From Streptomyces sp. WAC 01529 (GTDB lineage: Bacteria > Actinomycetota > Actinomycetes > Streptomycetales > Streptomycetaceae): a DNA stretch of 64,000 bases. Below are positions 21,448 to 30,281 of this stretch, one piece after another. How positions within the stretch are numbered: position 1 is the stretch's first letter; every line of letters begins with the position of its first letter. The notes beneath the pieces are model-generated. The model was not told the origin of the DNA and made no database searches. It saw only the letters and a program-made list of their open reading frames with translations. The stretch covers positions 2,801,001 through 2,865,000 of the forward strand of contig NZ_CP029617.1 of NCBI RefSeq assembly GCF_003945545.1, written 5' to 3'. Position numbers and translations under genes: made by a program.

Positions 21448-23128
21448 CCTCGTTCGCGCCCGGGAGCATGACCGGACCCGCTCGCTAGGGTGGCTTTCCC
21501 TCGCGTGGAAAGAGCATTTCTGCGTGCACGGGCCCGGCGACATTCAGGGCCGGCCGCTCGATCCCGAACACCCTGACGGCATCCCGCTCGACGACGAGCT
21601 CGCCGCCCTCACGGTCGACGCCTACGCCCTCGACGGGTCCGGACGTCGGCTGTACGACTCGGCGTTCTTCAGCCGGGCGAAGGGCCGCGATAAGTCGGGG
21701 ACTGCCGGGCGCTTCGTGCTCTTCGAGGCGTTCGGCCCGTGCCGGTTCGCGGGGTGGGCCGAGGGCGGCGAGGTCTACCGGTGGCGCGACTTCGAGTACG
21801 TCTACGAGCCGGGCGAACCGATGGGGCGCCCGGTCGTCTACCCGTTCATTCGCTGCCTTGCGACCGAGGAGTCGCAGGCAGGCAACACGTACGACAACGT
21901 GCTCTTCAATCTCACCGACGGGCCGCTCGGCGAGGATCTGCCGGGCGATGCCGCGGGCGTGACCCGGATCATCCTTCCGGACGGCGGCGAGATCGTCCCG
22001 TCGACGGCGTCCAACGCTGCGAAGGACGGCGGTAAAGAGAGCTTCGTCGTGTTCGACGAGACGCACCTGTACGTGCTGCCCGAGTTGCGCCGCATGTACA
22101 GCACCGTGCGCCGCAACTTGGGCAAGCGTAAGGACGCGTCGCCCTGGTCGCTCGAGACGTCGACGATGTACGCGCCGGGCGAGGGCAGCGTCGCCGAGGA
22201 GACGCACACGTTCGCGAAGCTCATTCGCGAGGGGAAGACCCGCACGTCGCGGCTGCTCTTCGATCACCGGTCGGGCCCCGAGGGCGTCGACCTCACGGAC
22301 GAGGCGGCGGTGCGCTCGGCGCTCGTCGAGTCGTACGGGGACTTCGCCGCGGTGATGGACCTCGACCGGCTCGTGAACGAGATCTTCGACCCGCGCAACT
22401 CGCCGTCGGACAGCCGGCGCTATTTCTTCAATCTCGCCGAAGCGGCCGCCGACGCGTGGCTCGCCGAGCCCGAGCTGATCGGGGTGAGCGACCTCGACAA
22501 GCTCGTCGCCGACGGCGAGATGATCACGCTCGGGTTCGACGGGTCGCGGAAGCGTTCGCGCAAGGTGACGGACGCGACGGCTCTGATCGGCTGCCGCGTG
22601 AGCGACGGGCACCTCTTCGAGCTCGGGGTGTGGGAGCAGCCGGCGGGCGCCGCAGGTGAGAACTGGGAGGTGCCGAAGGCGGAGGTACTCACCGCAGTCG
22701 AGGGCGCCTTCGGCCGGTTCAACGTCGTCGGGTTCTTCGCGGACCCGGCGAAGTGGCAGGAACACGTGACCGGTTGGGAAGCGCGCTACGGCACGAAGCT
22801 CGCGGTCAAGGCGAGCCGGCAGCACCCGGTCGAGTGGTGGATGACCGGCGGCCGCGCGATTCAGATCGTGCGGGCGACGCAGCGGCTACTCGACGCGATC
22901 CTCGAGCGTGAGATGACCTACGACGGGTCGTACGCACTGACGCGGCATTTCCTGAACGCCCGCCGCCGCGAGGGGCGTACGGGAATCCAGATCATGAAAG
23001 AGAACCCCGACTCACCTCGCAAGATCGACGCCGCGGTCGCTTCGATCCTGGCGTTCGAGGCCCGGTCGCAAGCCATCGCGCAGGGGCTCGCCGAAGCGGC
23101 CGAGCCGATGGGCGGGTTCACGTTCTGA
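21437..23128 (+). CDS. Terminase large subunit (ATPase-nuclease)
   Basis: 563 residues. Walker-A-like segment FSRAKGRDKSG at about 78-88, and Walker B with catalytic Glu at FVVFDETH (Asp207, Glu208). The C-terminal RNase H-like nuclease has Asp368 (GFDGSRKRS), Asp436 (FFADPAKW) and Asp531 (PRKIDAAVA). This motor drives DNA into the capsid and cuts it. Full length for the family. It is followed 19 bp later by the portal gene. Confidence 0.95.
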   Translation: MPRDLVRAREHDRTRSLGWLSLAWKEHFCVHGPGDIQGRPLDPEHPDGIPLDDELAALTVDAYALDGSGRRLYDSAFFSRAKGRDKSGTAGRFVLFEAFGPCRFAGWAEGGEVYRWRDFEYVYEPGEPMGRPVVYPFIRCLATEESQAGNTYDNVLFNLTDGPLGEDLPGDAAGVTRIILPDGGEIVPSTASNAAKDGGKESFVVFDETHLYVLPELRRMYSTVRRNLGKRKDASPWSLETSTMYAPGEGSVAEETHTFAKLIREGKTRTSRLLFDHRSGPEGVDLTDEAAVRSALVESYGDFAAVMDLDRLVNEIFDPRNSPSDSRRYFFNLAEAAADAWLAEPELIGVSDLDKLVADGEMITLGFDGSRKRSRKVTDATALIGCRVSDGHLFELGVWEQPAGAAGENWEVPKAEVLTAVEGAFGRFNVVGFFADPAKWQEHVTGWEARYGTKLAVKASRQHPVEWWMTGGRAIQIVRATQRLLDAILEREMTYDGSYALTRHFLNARRREGRTGIQIMKENPDSPRKIDAAVASILAFEARSQAIAQGLAEAAEPMGGFTF

Positions 23129-23147
23129 CAGCCCGAGAGGGGGCGAC

Positions 23148-24569
23148 ATGCTGAGCGACGAGGCCGACTCTCCCGACTGGTGGCTGCTGCGTCTCGGGCG
23201 ACGGATGCGGGACCGGCAGCAACACCTCGATTTCTGGTGGGACATGTACCGCGGGCAGCACCGTTTGCCCGAGCTGCCTGCCAACGCCCGCGAGGCGTTC
23301 CGCGAGTTTCAGCGGAAGTCGCGGACCAACTTCATGGGCACCGTGGCGAACGCGCCCGTGCACCGGCTGCGTGCCCTCGGGATCACTGACGCCGACGGGA
23401 ACCCGGACGACGACGCGGCCCGATGGTGGCAGCTCAACAGGCTCGACAGTCGGCAGAAACAGGTCTACCGCGTCGCCCTGTCGCAGTCGGTCGGCTACAT
23501 GATCGTCGGGCCGCACCCGACCAGGACGGAAGAGAACGGCGCCCCCTCGCCGCTCATCACCGCGGAGACGCCGAGCGAGTGCATCACCGAGGGCGACCCC
23601 GCGACGGGCGAGCGACGCGCCGGGCTCAAAGCCTGGTACGACGACGTCGCCCGGGTCGGCCGCGCAACGGTGTACCTGCCCGACAGGCTCGTGCGGTACA
23701 AGACGAAGCAGCGCGGGCCCGGCCGGCTGCCCTGGGGGCGGCAGGCGTGGGAGCACGACGGCGACGAGCAGCCGCACGACCTCGGCGCACTGCCCATGGT
23801 CGACTTCCCGTGCCGGCCCGATCTCGGCGAGGACCCTATGCCCGAGTTCGCCGGCGTGATCGACATTCAGGACCGGCTCAATCTCGGCGTGCTCAACCGG
23901 ATGACCGCCGGGCGCTATGCGGCGTTCCGGCAGAAGTACGTCACGGGCCACAAGTTCCGAAAGCGGGTCGACCCGATGACGGGGCTCGAGGTCGTCGAGC
24001 AGCCCTTCGTACCGAGCCCGTCCGCGGTGTGGGCGAGCGAGGGCGAGAACGTCAAGTTCGGGCAGCTCGACGCGACCGACTTGAGCGGGTTCCTGAAAGA
24101 GCATGAGGCCGATATTCGGAACCTCTTGCTGATCAGCAACACCCCGAGTTACTACTTCGCGACGGACCTCGTCAACATCAGTGCCGACACCGTGCAGGCG
24201 CTCGACGTGCTGCACCTCGCGAAGGTCGGCGAGCATCAAGCGTTCTTCGGTGAGGCGCTCGAGGACGTGTTCACGCTGTGCGCCCGACAGGCGGGCGTCG
24301 AGCGCGACTTCACTGAGGCCGAAGTGCGTTGGGCCGACGCGCGGCAGCTCAACCCCGCCGTGCTCGCCGACGCCGCGGTGAAGAAGAAGGGCATCGGCTA
24401 CCCGCTCACGATCCTCGCGGAAGACATGGGCGAGTCGCCGCAGCGCGTACGCCGGATCGCTTCCGGCGCCGCGGCCGACGCGCTGCTCGGCGCGTCGCTG
24501 CTGCCGCCCGCACCGCAGCCGACGGGCACGCCCCCGGCCGCGGCCGCAGGAACCGGTGACGCGGCATGA
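23148..24569 (+). CDS. Portal protein (SPP1 Gp6-like)
   Basis: 473 residues from ATG 23148 with GAGAGGGGG upstream. Features match SPP1-type portals: N-terminal WWDMYRGQHRLPEL, the IDIQDRLNLGVLNRM segment near 243, and a C-terminal helical part with SYYFATDLVNISADTVQALD. Twelve copies form the DNA channel at one capsid vertex and dock the terminase. It overlaps the MuF-like gene by 4 bp, the standard order. Confidence 0.93.
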   Translation: MLSDEADSPDWWLLRLGRRMRDRQQHLDFWWDMYRGQHRLPELPANAREAFREFQRKSRTNFMGTVANAPVHRLRALGITDADGNPDDDAARWWQLNRLDSRQKQVYRVALSQSVGYMIVGPHPTRTEENGAPSPLITAETPSECITEGDPATGERRAGLKAWYDDVARVGRATVYLPDRLVRYKTKQRGPGRLPWGRQAWEHDGDEQPHDLGALPMVDFPCRPDLGEDPMPEFAGVIDIQDRLNLGVLNRMTAGRYAAFRQKYVTGHKFRKRVDPMTGLEVVEQPFVPSPSAVWASEGENVKFGQLDATDLSGFLKEHEADIRNLLLISNTPSYYFATDLVNISADTVQALDVLHLAKVGEHQAFFGEALEDVFTLCARQAGVERDFTEAEVRWADARQLNPAVLADAAVKKKGIGYPLTILAEDMGESPQRVRRIASGAAADALLGASLLPPAPQPTGTPPAAAAGTGDAA

Positions 24570-25387
24570 GCGAGGCGACGCAAGCGGCACTGTCGCAGCA
24601 GTACGACGCAATCTCGGGACGGCTGCGCGAGCGGCTGCTCGCCTTCGTCCTCGACGCTTTCGGCTCGCTCGGCAGCTACCGCGACGCCGACGCGGCCGAG
24701 TTCGTCGAGCACGTGCTGCCCGTTGTCCTCGGCGCTCAGCAACAGATGGGCGCGCTCACCGACGCCTACCTCGCGACCATGGTCGCCGACATGATGGGTG
24801 GCGCCGCCGCACCTGCGGGCGTACTGCTCGACGAGGCGCTGCGCGGCACGCCGCCGGCCGAGGTGTACGCCCGGCCGTTCGCGTCCGTGTGGACGGCGCT
24901 CGGCGAAGGCCGAGACATGACGGACGCCGTCGACGCCGGCACCAACCGGCTACGGTCCATCACCGACACCGACTTGCAGCTCGCCCGCACGCACGCCGCA
25001 AGGCAGTCGATGCGGCGCAGCCGGGCGAAGTTCTACCGGCGTCGGCTGTCGGGCTCGAAGAACTGCGCGCTGTGCGTCATCGCGAGCTCGCAGCGGTACC
25101 GGGTCGACAAGCTCATGCCGATTCATCCGGGCTGCCACTGCAAACCCGAGCCCCTGCCGGGCGACCGCGACCCGGGGCAGATCATCGACGAGGGGCTGCT
25201 CGAGGAAGCACACGCGGCGATCGCCCGCGATCTCGGCGAGTCAGACCGCGGCGGGCGTAGGCCCGATTACCGCGAGGTGATCATCACCCGCGAGCACGGC
25301 GAGATCGGCCCCATGTTGGCCGTACGCCGACACGAGTTCACCGGGCCGAAGGACGTCGGGCCGACCGACGTCGTCGACACGGACTGA
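24566..25387 (+). CDS. MuF-like minor head protein
   Basis: 273 residues. Helical N-terminal half; the C-terminal half has the MuF signature, with CALCVIASSQRYRVDKLM followed by HPGCHCKPEP (about 167-195), a Cys/His cluster. It follows the portal gene as usual. Members are minor capsid components that sometimes carry a C-terminal toxin; the last 55 residues here are too short for one. Confidence 0.85.
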   Translation: MSEATQAALSQQYDAISGRLRERLLAFVLDAFGSLGSYRDADAAEFVEHVLPVVLGAQQQMGALTDAYLATMVADMMGGAAAPAGVLLDEALRGTPPAEVYARPFASVWTALGEGRDMTDAVDAGTNRLRSITDTDLQLARTHAARQSMRRSRAKFYRRRLSGSKNCALCVIASSQRYRVDKLMPIHPGCHCKPEPLPGDRDPGQIIDEGLLEEAHAAIARDLGESDRGGRRPDYREVIITREHGEIGPMLAVRRHEFTGPKDVGPTDVVDTD

Positions 25388-25388
25388 C

Positions 25389-25431
25389 GCGCCGACACGG
25401 CGCCTCACTGCTCACCCTTACCCGACACGGG
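25389..25431 (+). repeat. Second pair of CCG-ACA-CGG mini stem-loops
   Basis: GCGCCG-ACA-CGGCGC at 25389-25403 and CCCG-ACA-CGGG at 25421-25431 lie just before the scaffold ribosome site. Together with the pair at 20889-20923 they bracket the terminase-portal-MuF block. Confidence 0.6.
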
Positions 25432-25441
25432 AGACACCACC

Positions 25442-26185
25442 ATGCGCACGCGCACTCTGCCCAAGCTGCCCGGGATCGAGTCGGCCCCCGGCTGGCTCCA
25501 CCCCTACCCGACGAACCCCCTCTCGCCGTTCCTCTACGCGGACGGCGGCGACGGAGACAACGGGGACGGCGACGACAACGACGACCAGGACGACGACGCC
25601 GGCGGCGACGACAAGCCCGACAAGGGCAAGGGCGACGACGACGGCAAGGACTGGAAAGCCGAAGCCGAAAAGTGGAAGGCGCAGGCGCGTAAGCACGAGA
25701 CCCGCGCGAAGGAGAACTCGAGCGCCGCGAAGGAACGCGATCAACTGCGGCGCGACGGGCTGCCCGAGCAAGAGCGGAAGATCGAGGAAGCCGTCGGGAA
25801 GGCGCTCGCCGAAGAGCGGGCGAAGAACGGCGGGAAGCTCGCGCGACAGGGGTTCCTCGCCGCGGCGAAGGGGCTCATCCCCAACGCCAGCGACGTCGCC
25901 GACGACGTCAACCTCTCGCGGTACGTCAACGACGACGGCGAGGTCGACGAGGACGGGCTCGCCGAGCTCGTGAAGCGCCTCGCCCCGAAGGCGTCCGACA
26001 CGGACGACGAGGACGACGACGAGGGCGACGGCGACGGCGGGCGCGACACGCGCCGCGGCGGCCGCGGCGATCGGCGCGGGTTCGACCAGGGCGCGCGGGG
26101 CGGCCGCTCGAAGGACCGGCAGCGCTCGAGCGTCGCCGCGGGCCGCGATCTGTACGCCGAGCGGCACAAGAAGACCAACACCTAA
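25442..26185 (+). CDS. Capsid scaffolding protein
   Basis: 247 residues. Very acidic Asp/Gly-rich segment (about 30-70), then a Lys/Glu/Ala coiled coil (WKAEAEKWKAQARKHETRAK) and a Gly/Arg-rich basic tail. Composition, length and position before the decoration and capsid genes are typical of actinophage scaffolds, which guide capsid assembly and leave the head. GGGAG ribosome site. Confidence 0.88.
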   Translation: MRTRTLPKLPGIESAPGWLHPYPTNPLSPFLYADGGDGDNGDGDDNDDQDDDAGGDDKPDKGKGDDDGKDWKAEAEKWKAQARKHETRAKENSSAAKERDQLRRDGLPEQERKIEEAVGKALAEERAKNGGKLARQGFLAAAKGLIPNASDVADDVNLSRYVNDDGEVDEDGLAELVKRLAPKASDTDDEDDDEGDGDGGRDTRRGGRGDRRGFDQGARGGRSKDRQRSSVAAGRDLYAERHKKTNT

Positions 26186-26200
26186 CCGGGAGTCTCCCCG

Positions 26201-26590
26201 ATGAACCTCACCACTACGACCGAGACCTTCGGTCAAGACGATCAGTCGTGGCTCAAGAGCGCGCACGGCACCGAGAGCGCGCAGACGATCACCCTCGACA
26301 CGTCGGCGTTCACGCCGGCGACCCACTACCCGAAGGGCTATTTCCCGAGCGGTCTGCCGATCGGCAAGATCACCGCGACGGGCAAGTACGGCCCCTACGA
26401 CGGCGCGGCATCCGACGGGCGCGAGGCGCTCGTCGGGTTTCTGTTCACCGCAGTGAGCGCGCCGAGCGTCAACACGATCGACCCGCAGGGCGCGCTCTTG
26501 TGGCACGGCGCCGTCGTCGAGTCGAAGCTGCCCGTCGCTGTCGACGCCGCCGGTAAGGGCGACGTCGCCGGCTACATCCGGTTCTTCTGA
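26201..26590 (+). CDS. Head decoration protein (gpD-like)
   Basis: 129 residues. SGLPIGKITATGKYGPYDGAA and AVGFLF-like strands, then HGAVVESKLP, fit the lambda gpD-type head decoration family, which forms trimers on the expanded capsid. It lies directly before the major capsid gene, the family's standard position. Confidence 0.85.
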   Translation: MNLTTTTETFGQDDQSWLKSAHGTESAQTITLDTSAFTPATHYPKGYFPSGLPIGKITATGKYGPYDGAASDGREALVGFLFTAVSAPSVNTIDPQGALLWHGAVVESKLPVAVDAAGKGDVAGYIRFF

Positions 26591-26607
26591 GAGGGGTGAG
26601 GTAACCC

Positions 26608-27642
26608 ATGCTGATCAACAACGACTACATCACCCCCGCCGAGCTCACCGGCTACGTGCGAGCGGGCGCGGCCGACCTCGCGGCGAATCAGTTCACGCTC
26701 GCCCGGTGGCTGCCGAACTCTGAGATCGACGATCTCGAGTACCGCTTCACGCGGGGCGGCGAGGGGCTCGTCGAGGCGGCGACGTTCCGGTCGTACGACG
26801 CCGAGTCGCCGATCGCGGCTCGGCCCGGGATCGCCCGTGTCACGGGTGAACTGCCCCCGATCTCCCGCAAGATCAGGCTCGGCGAGTACGACCGGCTGCG
26901 GCAGCGTCGGCTCGACGGGCAGGTGCGCAACGCACTCATGCGCGACTCGCTGCGCATGACGCGGGCGGTGTCCGCGCGTATGGAGCTCGCGCGCGGCGAG
27001 GCGCTCTACAAGGGCAAGCTCGAGCTCGCCGAGAACGGCGTTATCGCGACCGTGGACTTCGGCCGCAGCGCCTCGCACACCGTCGTGCCGTCGGTCGCGT
27101 GGACCGACCCGGCCGCCGCGATCCTCGCCGACCTCATGGCGTGGAAGGCGACGTACATCGTCACCAACGGCGAGGCGCCCGGGGCGATCCTCACGAGCGA
27201 CCGGGTCGTCGCGCTCATGATGCGGAACGACGAGCTGCGCGCCCTGGTCTACGCCGGCGGCGTCTCGCAGCCGTCCGTGATCAGTGTCGCCTCGATCAAT
27301 GAGGTACTGCGGGCGTACAGCCTGCCGGCGATCTCGACGTACGAGGCGCAGGTGCGCGTCGGCGGCGTCGCGACCCGGGTCATCCCCGACGACCGCGTGC
27401 TGCTGCTGCCGGCCGCGGGCGAGGCGGGCGACCCCGAGTCGACCGACCTCGGCGCGACGCTGTGGGGCACGACTGCCGAGTCGCTCGACGGCGATTACGG
27501 AATCGAGGAAGGCGAAGAGCCGGGCATCGTCTCGGGCATCTACGCGGAGAAGGACCCGCCGGCGCTGTGGACGAAGGCGGCCGCGATCGGTCTGCCGGTC
27601 CTCGCGAACCCCGACCTGTCGTTCTGCGCCGACGTCGCGTGA
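26608..27642 (+). CDS. Major capsid protein (phage capsid E family)
   Basis: 344 residues from ATG 26608 with GAGGGGTGAGG upstream. LTGYVRAGAADLAANQFTLA near the N-terminus, PISRKIRLGEYDRLR, and a C-terminal WGTTAESLDGDYG block match the lambda gpE-like capsid family with the HK97 fold, found with gpD-like decoration proteins. Full length. Confidence 0.93.
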   Translation: MLINNDYITPAELTGYVRAGAADLAANQFTLARWLPNSEIDDLEYRFTRGGEGLVEAATFRSYDAESPIAARPGIARVTGELPPISRKIRLGEYDRLRQRRLDGQVRNALMRDSLRMTRAVSARMELARGEALYKGKLELAENGVIATVDFGRSASHTVVPSVAWTDPAAAILADLMAWKATYIVTNGEAPGAILTSDRVVALMMRNDELRALVYAGGVSQPSVISVASINEVLRAYSLPAISTYEAQVRVGGVATRVIPDDRVLLLPAAGEAGDPESTDLGATLWGTTAESLDGDYGIEEGEEPGIVSGIYAEKDPPALWTKAAAIGLPVLANPDLSFCADVA

Positions 27643-27655
27643 GAGGGGTGATCGC

Positions 27656-27997
27656 ATGAGCGGGAAGCAGCTCGCCGAGTACGTCCATGTGCGCGACCTC
27701 GCCGGCCGCACGGTCGTGTTCGGGCCCGGCGACGACGTACCAACGTGGGCCCGTAAGCAGATCGCCAACCCGAAGGCATGGGGCGCCGCCGAGCCGGCCG
27801 ACTCTTCGCATGCCGAATTGCCCTCGCCCGCGGGCGCGGGCGACGTCGAGGCGCCGCCGCGGTCGGGCAAGGGCTCGGGCGTCGAGGCATGGCGCGCGTT
27901 CGCTGAGCGCAAGGGCGTCGACGTCGACCAGGGCGCGAGCGCGAAGGACGTCATCGCGGCGTGCGAGGCCGCCGGCGTCGTCGAGCGAGAGGAGTAG
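27656..27997 (+). CDS. Small head protein with C-terminal HeH/LEM-like helices
   Basis: 113 residues from ATG 27656 with GAGAGGGGTG upstream. The N-terminal half (YVHVRDLAGRTVVFGPGDDVP) is beta-like, the linker is low-complexity, and the C-terminal 35 residues (WRAFAERKGVDVDQGASAKDVIAACEA) look like a small helix-extended loop-helix. It lies between capsid and connector genes, so head-tail assembly is the likely setting. Confidence 0.6.
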   Translation: MSGKQLAEYVHVRDLAGRTVVFGPGDDVPTWARKQIANPKAWGAAEPADSSHAELPSPAGAGDVEAPPRSGKGSGVEAWRAFAERKGVDVDQGASAKDVIAACEAAGVVEREE

Positions 27998-28001
27998 CGC
28001 A

Positions 28002-28409
28002 GTGCCCCCGTTCGCGACGGTCGAGGACTACGAGGCGCGCGCCGGCGTCACCCTCGCCGGGGCGAAGCGGGCGCAGGTCGAGGCGTACCTCGACGACGCG
28101 TCGGCGCTCATGCGCCGGCACATCCCGAGCGGGTACGAGCCGGACCCGGCGACGCTCAAGGCGATCGCGGTCGCCGTCGCGCGCCGGGTCATGGCGAACC
28201 CGGGCGGGTACCGGCAGCGCAGCATCGGGCAGTACGCCGAGACGCTCGGCGAGAACGGCGGTCTGTATCTCACCGAGGACGAGATCGCCCTGTTGCAGCC
28301 CGAGACGCTCGACGACCCGGACGCCGACGCCGCGTACTCGATCGAGCTGCGCGACGAGGGGCTGCCCGGATGGCGCCCTGATGTGCCGTGTTGGGGGCGG
28401 CCGCTGTGA
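28002..28409 (+). CDS. Head-tail connector (Gp19/Gp15-like adaptor)
   Basis: 135 residues from GTG 28002 with GAGAGGAG upstream. TVEDYEARAGVTLAGAKRAQ, DDASALMRRHI and ARRVMANPGGYRQRS are characteristic of the adaptor family that binds beneath the portal. Ends 4 bp into the next gene. Confidence 0.85.
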   Translation: MPPFATVEDYEARAGVTLAGAKRAQVEAYLDDASALMRRHIPSGYEPDPATLKAIAVAVARRVMANPGGYRQRSIGQYAETLGENGGLYLTEDEIALLQPETLDDPDADAAYSIELRDEGLPGWRPDVPCWGRPL

Positions 28410-28759
28410 TCGGTGACGATCTGCTGCCGCACCTCGTCGACGTCGAGCAGCCGGCCCGGACAACGGACCGCTACGGCAACGAAGTCGACGACTGGACGAG
28501 CTCGACGCACACCGCCGTCGCCGCGTGGTTGCAGCAGAACACCGGGGCCGAGGACACCGACGGGCGGAACGCTCAGATCGGCGAATGGCTCATGCTCTGC
28601 AACCCGTACGACACCGCGGGCGACCCGCTCACGGTGCGCGGCGAGGCGCGCGTGCACTGGGGCGAGCTCGACTTCGAGGTGATCGGGCCACCGGGCCCGG
28701 CGTACGAACCGGCCGAGCTGCATCACTACGAAATCCGGCTCAAGACAGTCGAGGGGTGA
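28406..28759 (+). CDS. Head-closure (stopper) protein
   Basis: 117 residues, GTG 28406 overlapping the adaptor stop (an in-frame ATG at 28388 is less likely). The fold impression is a beta-barrel: RTTDRYGNEVDDW, ARVHWGELDFEVIGPPGP. Position after the adaptor fits the stopper that seals DNA in the head. Confidence 0.75.
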   Translation: MIGDDLLPHLVDVEQPARTTDRYGNEVDDWTSSTHTAVAAWLQQNTGAEDTDGRNAQIGEWLMLCNPYDTAGDPLTVRGEARVHWGELDFEVIGPPGPAYEPAELHHYEIRLKTVEG

Positions 28760-28761
28760 CC

Positions 28762-29031
28762 ATGGCTCGAGCTTCGTTTCGGCCCAACCGCCGCAACATC
28801 GCGACGTTCCTCAAGACGCCGCAGACGCGCGCCCTGATCGAGCGCAAGACCCGGGCAGCCGAGAGCGCCGCATCGGCGGCGAGCACGGCCGACGGGCAGT
28901 TCAGGGTCGACGTCGAGACCGACGACAAGCGCGTACGCGGGGCGGTCATCGGCGACTACTCGACGAGTGACCCCGAGGTGTCCCGGGCGGCGCTGCTGCG
29001 CGGACTCGACGGGGCGCGGGGCGCCGACTGA
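28762..29031 (+). CDS. Small neck protein
   Basis: 89 residues from ATG 28762. Basic N-terminus (ARASFRPNRRNIATFLKTPQ), helices, then a beta C-terminus (VRGAVIGDYSTSDPE). It occupies the place of HK97 gp10-like neck proteins but is shorter than most; the assignment is by position. Confidence 0.6.
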   Translation: MARASFRPNRRNIATFLKTPQTRALIERKTRAAESAASAASTADGQFRVDVETDDKRVRGAVIGDYSTSDPEVSRAALLRGLDGARGAD

Positions 29032-29435
29032 TGCCCGCGGCGATCGTCTTCCCGGACGCCGCGGCGATCGTCGCCGACTACCTACGGGGAGCGCTCGCCG
29101 CTCACGGGCAGCCGGTGCACGTCGGCACCCGCGTGCCGAACCCCCGCCCCGCTCGCTTCGTGCGCTTGACGCGCATCGGCGGCGCGCAGGTGGACGTCGT
29201 CACGGACCGGCCGCGGCTCGACGTCCATTGCTGGGGCGCCACCGACGAGGCGGCGCACGACCTCATGCAGATCACGCGGGCGCTGCTGCTCGCCCTCCCC
29301 GGATGGCGCGGCGCGACCGCGTACGACGTCGACGAGGTCGGCGGGCCCAATGAGTTGCCCGACCCCGAGTCGTCGTCGCCGCGGTACGCCCTCGCCGTCG
29401 AGGTATCGCTGCGGGGCAAGCGCCTCACCCCCTGA
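29031..29435 (+). CDS. Tail terminator/completion protein
   Basis: 134 residues; ATG overlaps the previous TGA. PNPRPARFVRLTRIGG, RLDVHCWGATDEAAHDL and YALAVEVSLRG are typical of actinophage tail terminators, which cap the tail tube and join it to the head. Directly upstream of the major tail protein. Confidence 0.8.
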   Translation: MPAAIVFPDAAAIVADYLRGALAAHGQPVHVGTRVPNPRPARFVRLTRIGGAQVDVVTDRPRLDVHCWGATDEAAHDLMQITRALLLALPGWRGATAYDVDEVGGPNELPDPESSSPRYALAVEVSLRGKRLTP

Positions 29436-29462
29436 ATACGGGCTCACCCGCCCCCGACAGCC

Positions 29463-29495
29463 ACCCCCGGACCGCACCGCGGCCGGGGGTTTCTC
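29463..29495 (+). terminator. Terminator/attenuator before the major tail gene
   Basis: ACCCCCGG at 29463-29470 and CCGGGGGT at 29483-29490, followed by TTTCTCC, a classic intrinsic terminator. It ends or attenuates the head-gene transcript 19 bp before the major tail protein start. Confidence 0.75.
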
Positions 29496-29508
29496 CATGG
29501 AGGGACGC

Positions 29509-30177
29509 ATGTCCACACCGACCCCGCCGGTCCTCGAGGACGGGCTCAGGAACGACTACATCCGCAAGCAGCTCATGCAGGCCGTTTACGCCGCGGACTA
29601 CACAGCGGCCGCCGTGACGGCGCCGTTCGCCGCGGCCGACGGCGCTCTCGCGGCGCTGCCGGCCGGCTATGTGCCGGTCGGCTACACCACCGACGACGGG
29701 TTGACGTTCACGGGCGATCTGTCCATGACCGATGTGACGAGCTCGCAGTCGGTCGAGCCGACGCGGTCCGACGTCGAATCGGACGTTCTCACGGTGCAGT
29801 ACGCGCCGCAGGAAACCAATCAGGCGACCGTCGCGCTCTTCGAGGGGCTGCCCCTGTCGGGCACGGACGCGCTGCCGGCGATCGGCGAGGCGTGGTCGTG
29901 GGCCCGGCCGGCGACGCCGAAGAACCCGTATCGGCGGCTGCTGTGCATCGGGCTCGACTACAACGACAGCGGCGCAGAGATCTACGTCGTGAAGTTCTTC
30001 CCGCGCGCCCGGCTGACTTCGCGAGACGACGAGCAGTGGGCGCGCTCGACGGAGACGCAGCGGCCGGTGACGTTCACCGCGTACCGCGATCCGGTGCTCA
30101 AAACGCCGTGCTCGAACTGGGTCGACGGTCCGGGATGGCGAGCGTTTGCGCCGCCGGAGCCGCCCGCGGGCGGCTGA
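29509..30177 (+). CDS. Major tail tube protein
   Basis: 222 residues from ATG 29509 with GGAGGGACGC upstream. YVPVGYTTDDGLTFTGDLSMTD, VTVQYAPQETN-like strands and FTAYRDPVLKTPCSNWVDGPGW match actinophage major tail proteins that stack as hexamer rings. It is flanked by terminator hairpins on both sides, suggesting it is expressed as its own abundant message. Confidence 0.9.
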   Translation: MSTPTPPVLEDGLRNDYIRKQLMQAVYAADYTAAAVTAPFAAADGALAALPAGYVPVGYTTDDGLTFTGDLSMTDVTSSQSVEPTRSDVESDVLTVQYAPQETNQATVALFEGLPLSGTDALPAIGEAWSWARPATPKNPYRRLLCIGLDYNDSGAEIYVVKFFPRARLTSRDDEQWARSTETQRPVTFTAYRDPVLKTPCSNWVDGPGWRAFAPPEPPAGG

Positions 30178-30192
30178 CCTTTCCCCCCGATC

Positions 30193-30237
30193 GGGCGAGG
30201 GACGGCGGTTCTGGGTGAGCCCCTCCGTCCCTCGCCC
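30193..30237 (+). terminator. Strong terminator after the major tail gene
   Basis: GGGCGAGGGACGG at 30193-30205 pairs perfectly with CCGTCCCTCGCCC at 30225-30237 (13 bp, 19-nt loop), then TTCG. It lies 16 bp after the stop at 30177. Confidence 0.8.
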
Positions 30238-30281
30238 TTCGCATGCTCACCCGCAGCTCACCCAAGGAAGAGAGCACGATC

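Noticed and set aside
21485..22825. 446-residue leftward frame opposite the large terminase
   Set aside because: Antisense shadow of a gene with complete ATPase and nuclease motifs.
24566..25387. MuF-linked polymorphic toxin
   Set aside because: The region after the MuF Cys/His signature is only about 80 residues and lacks a toxin domain.
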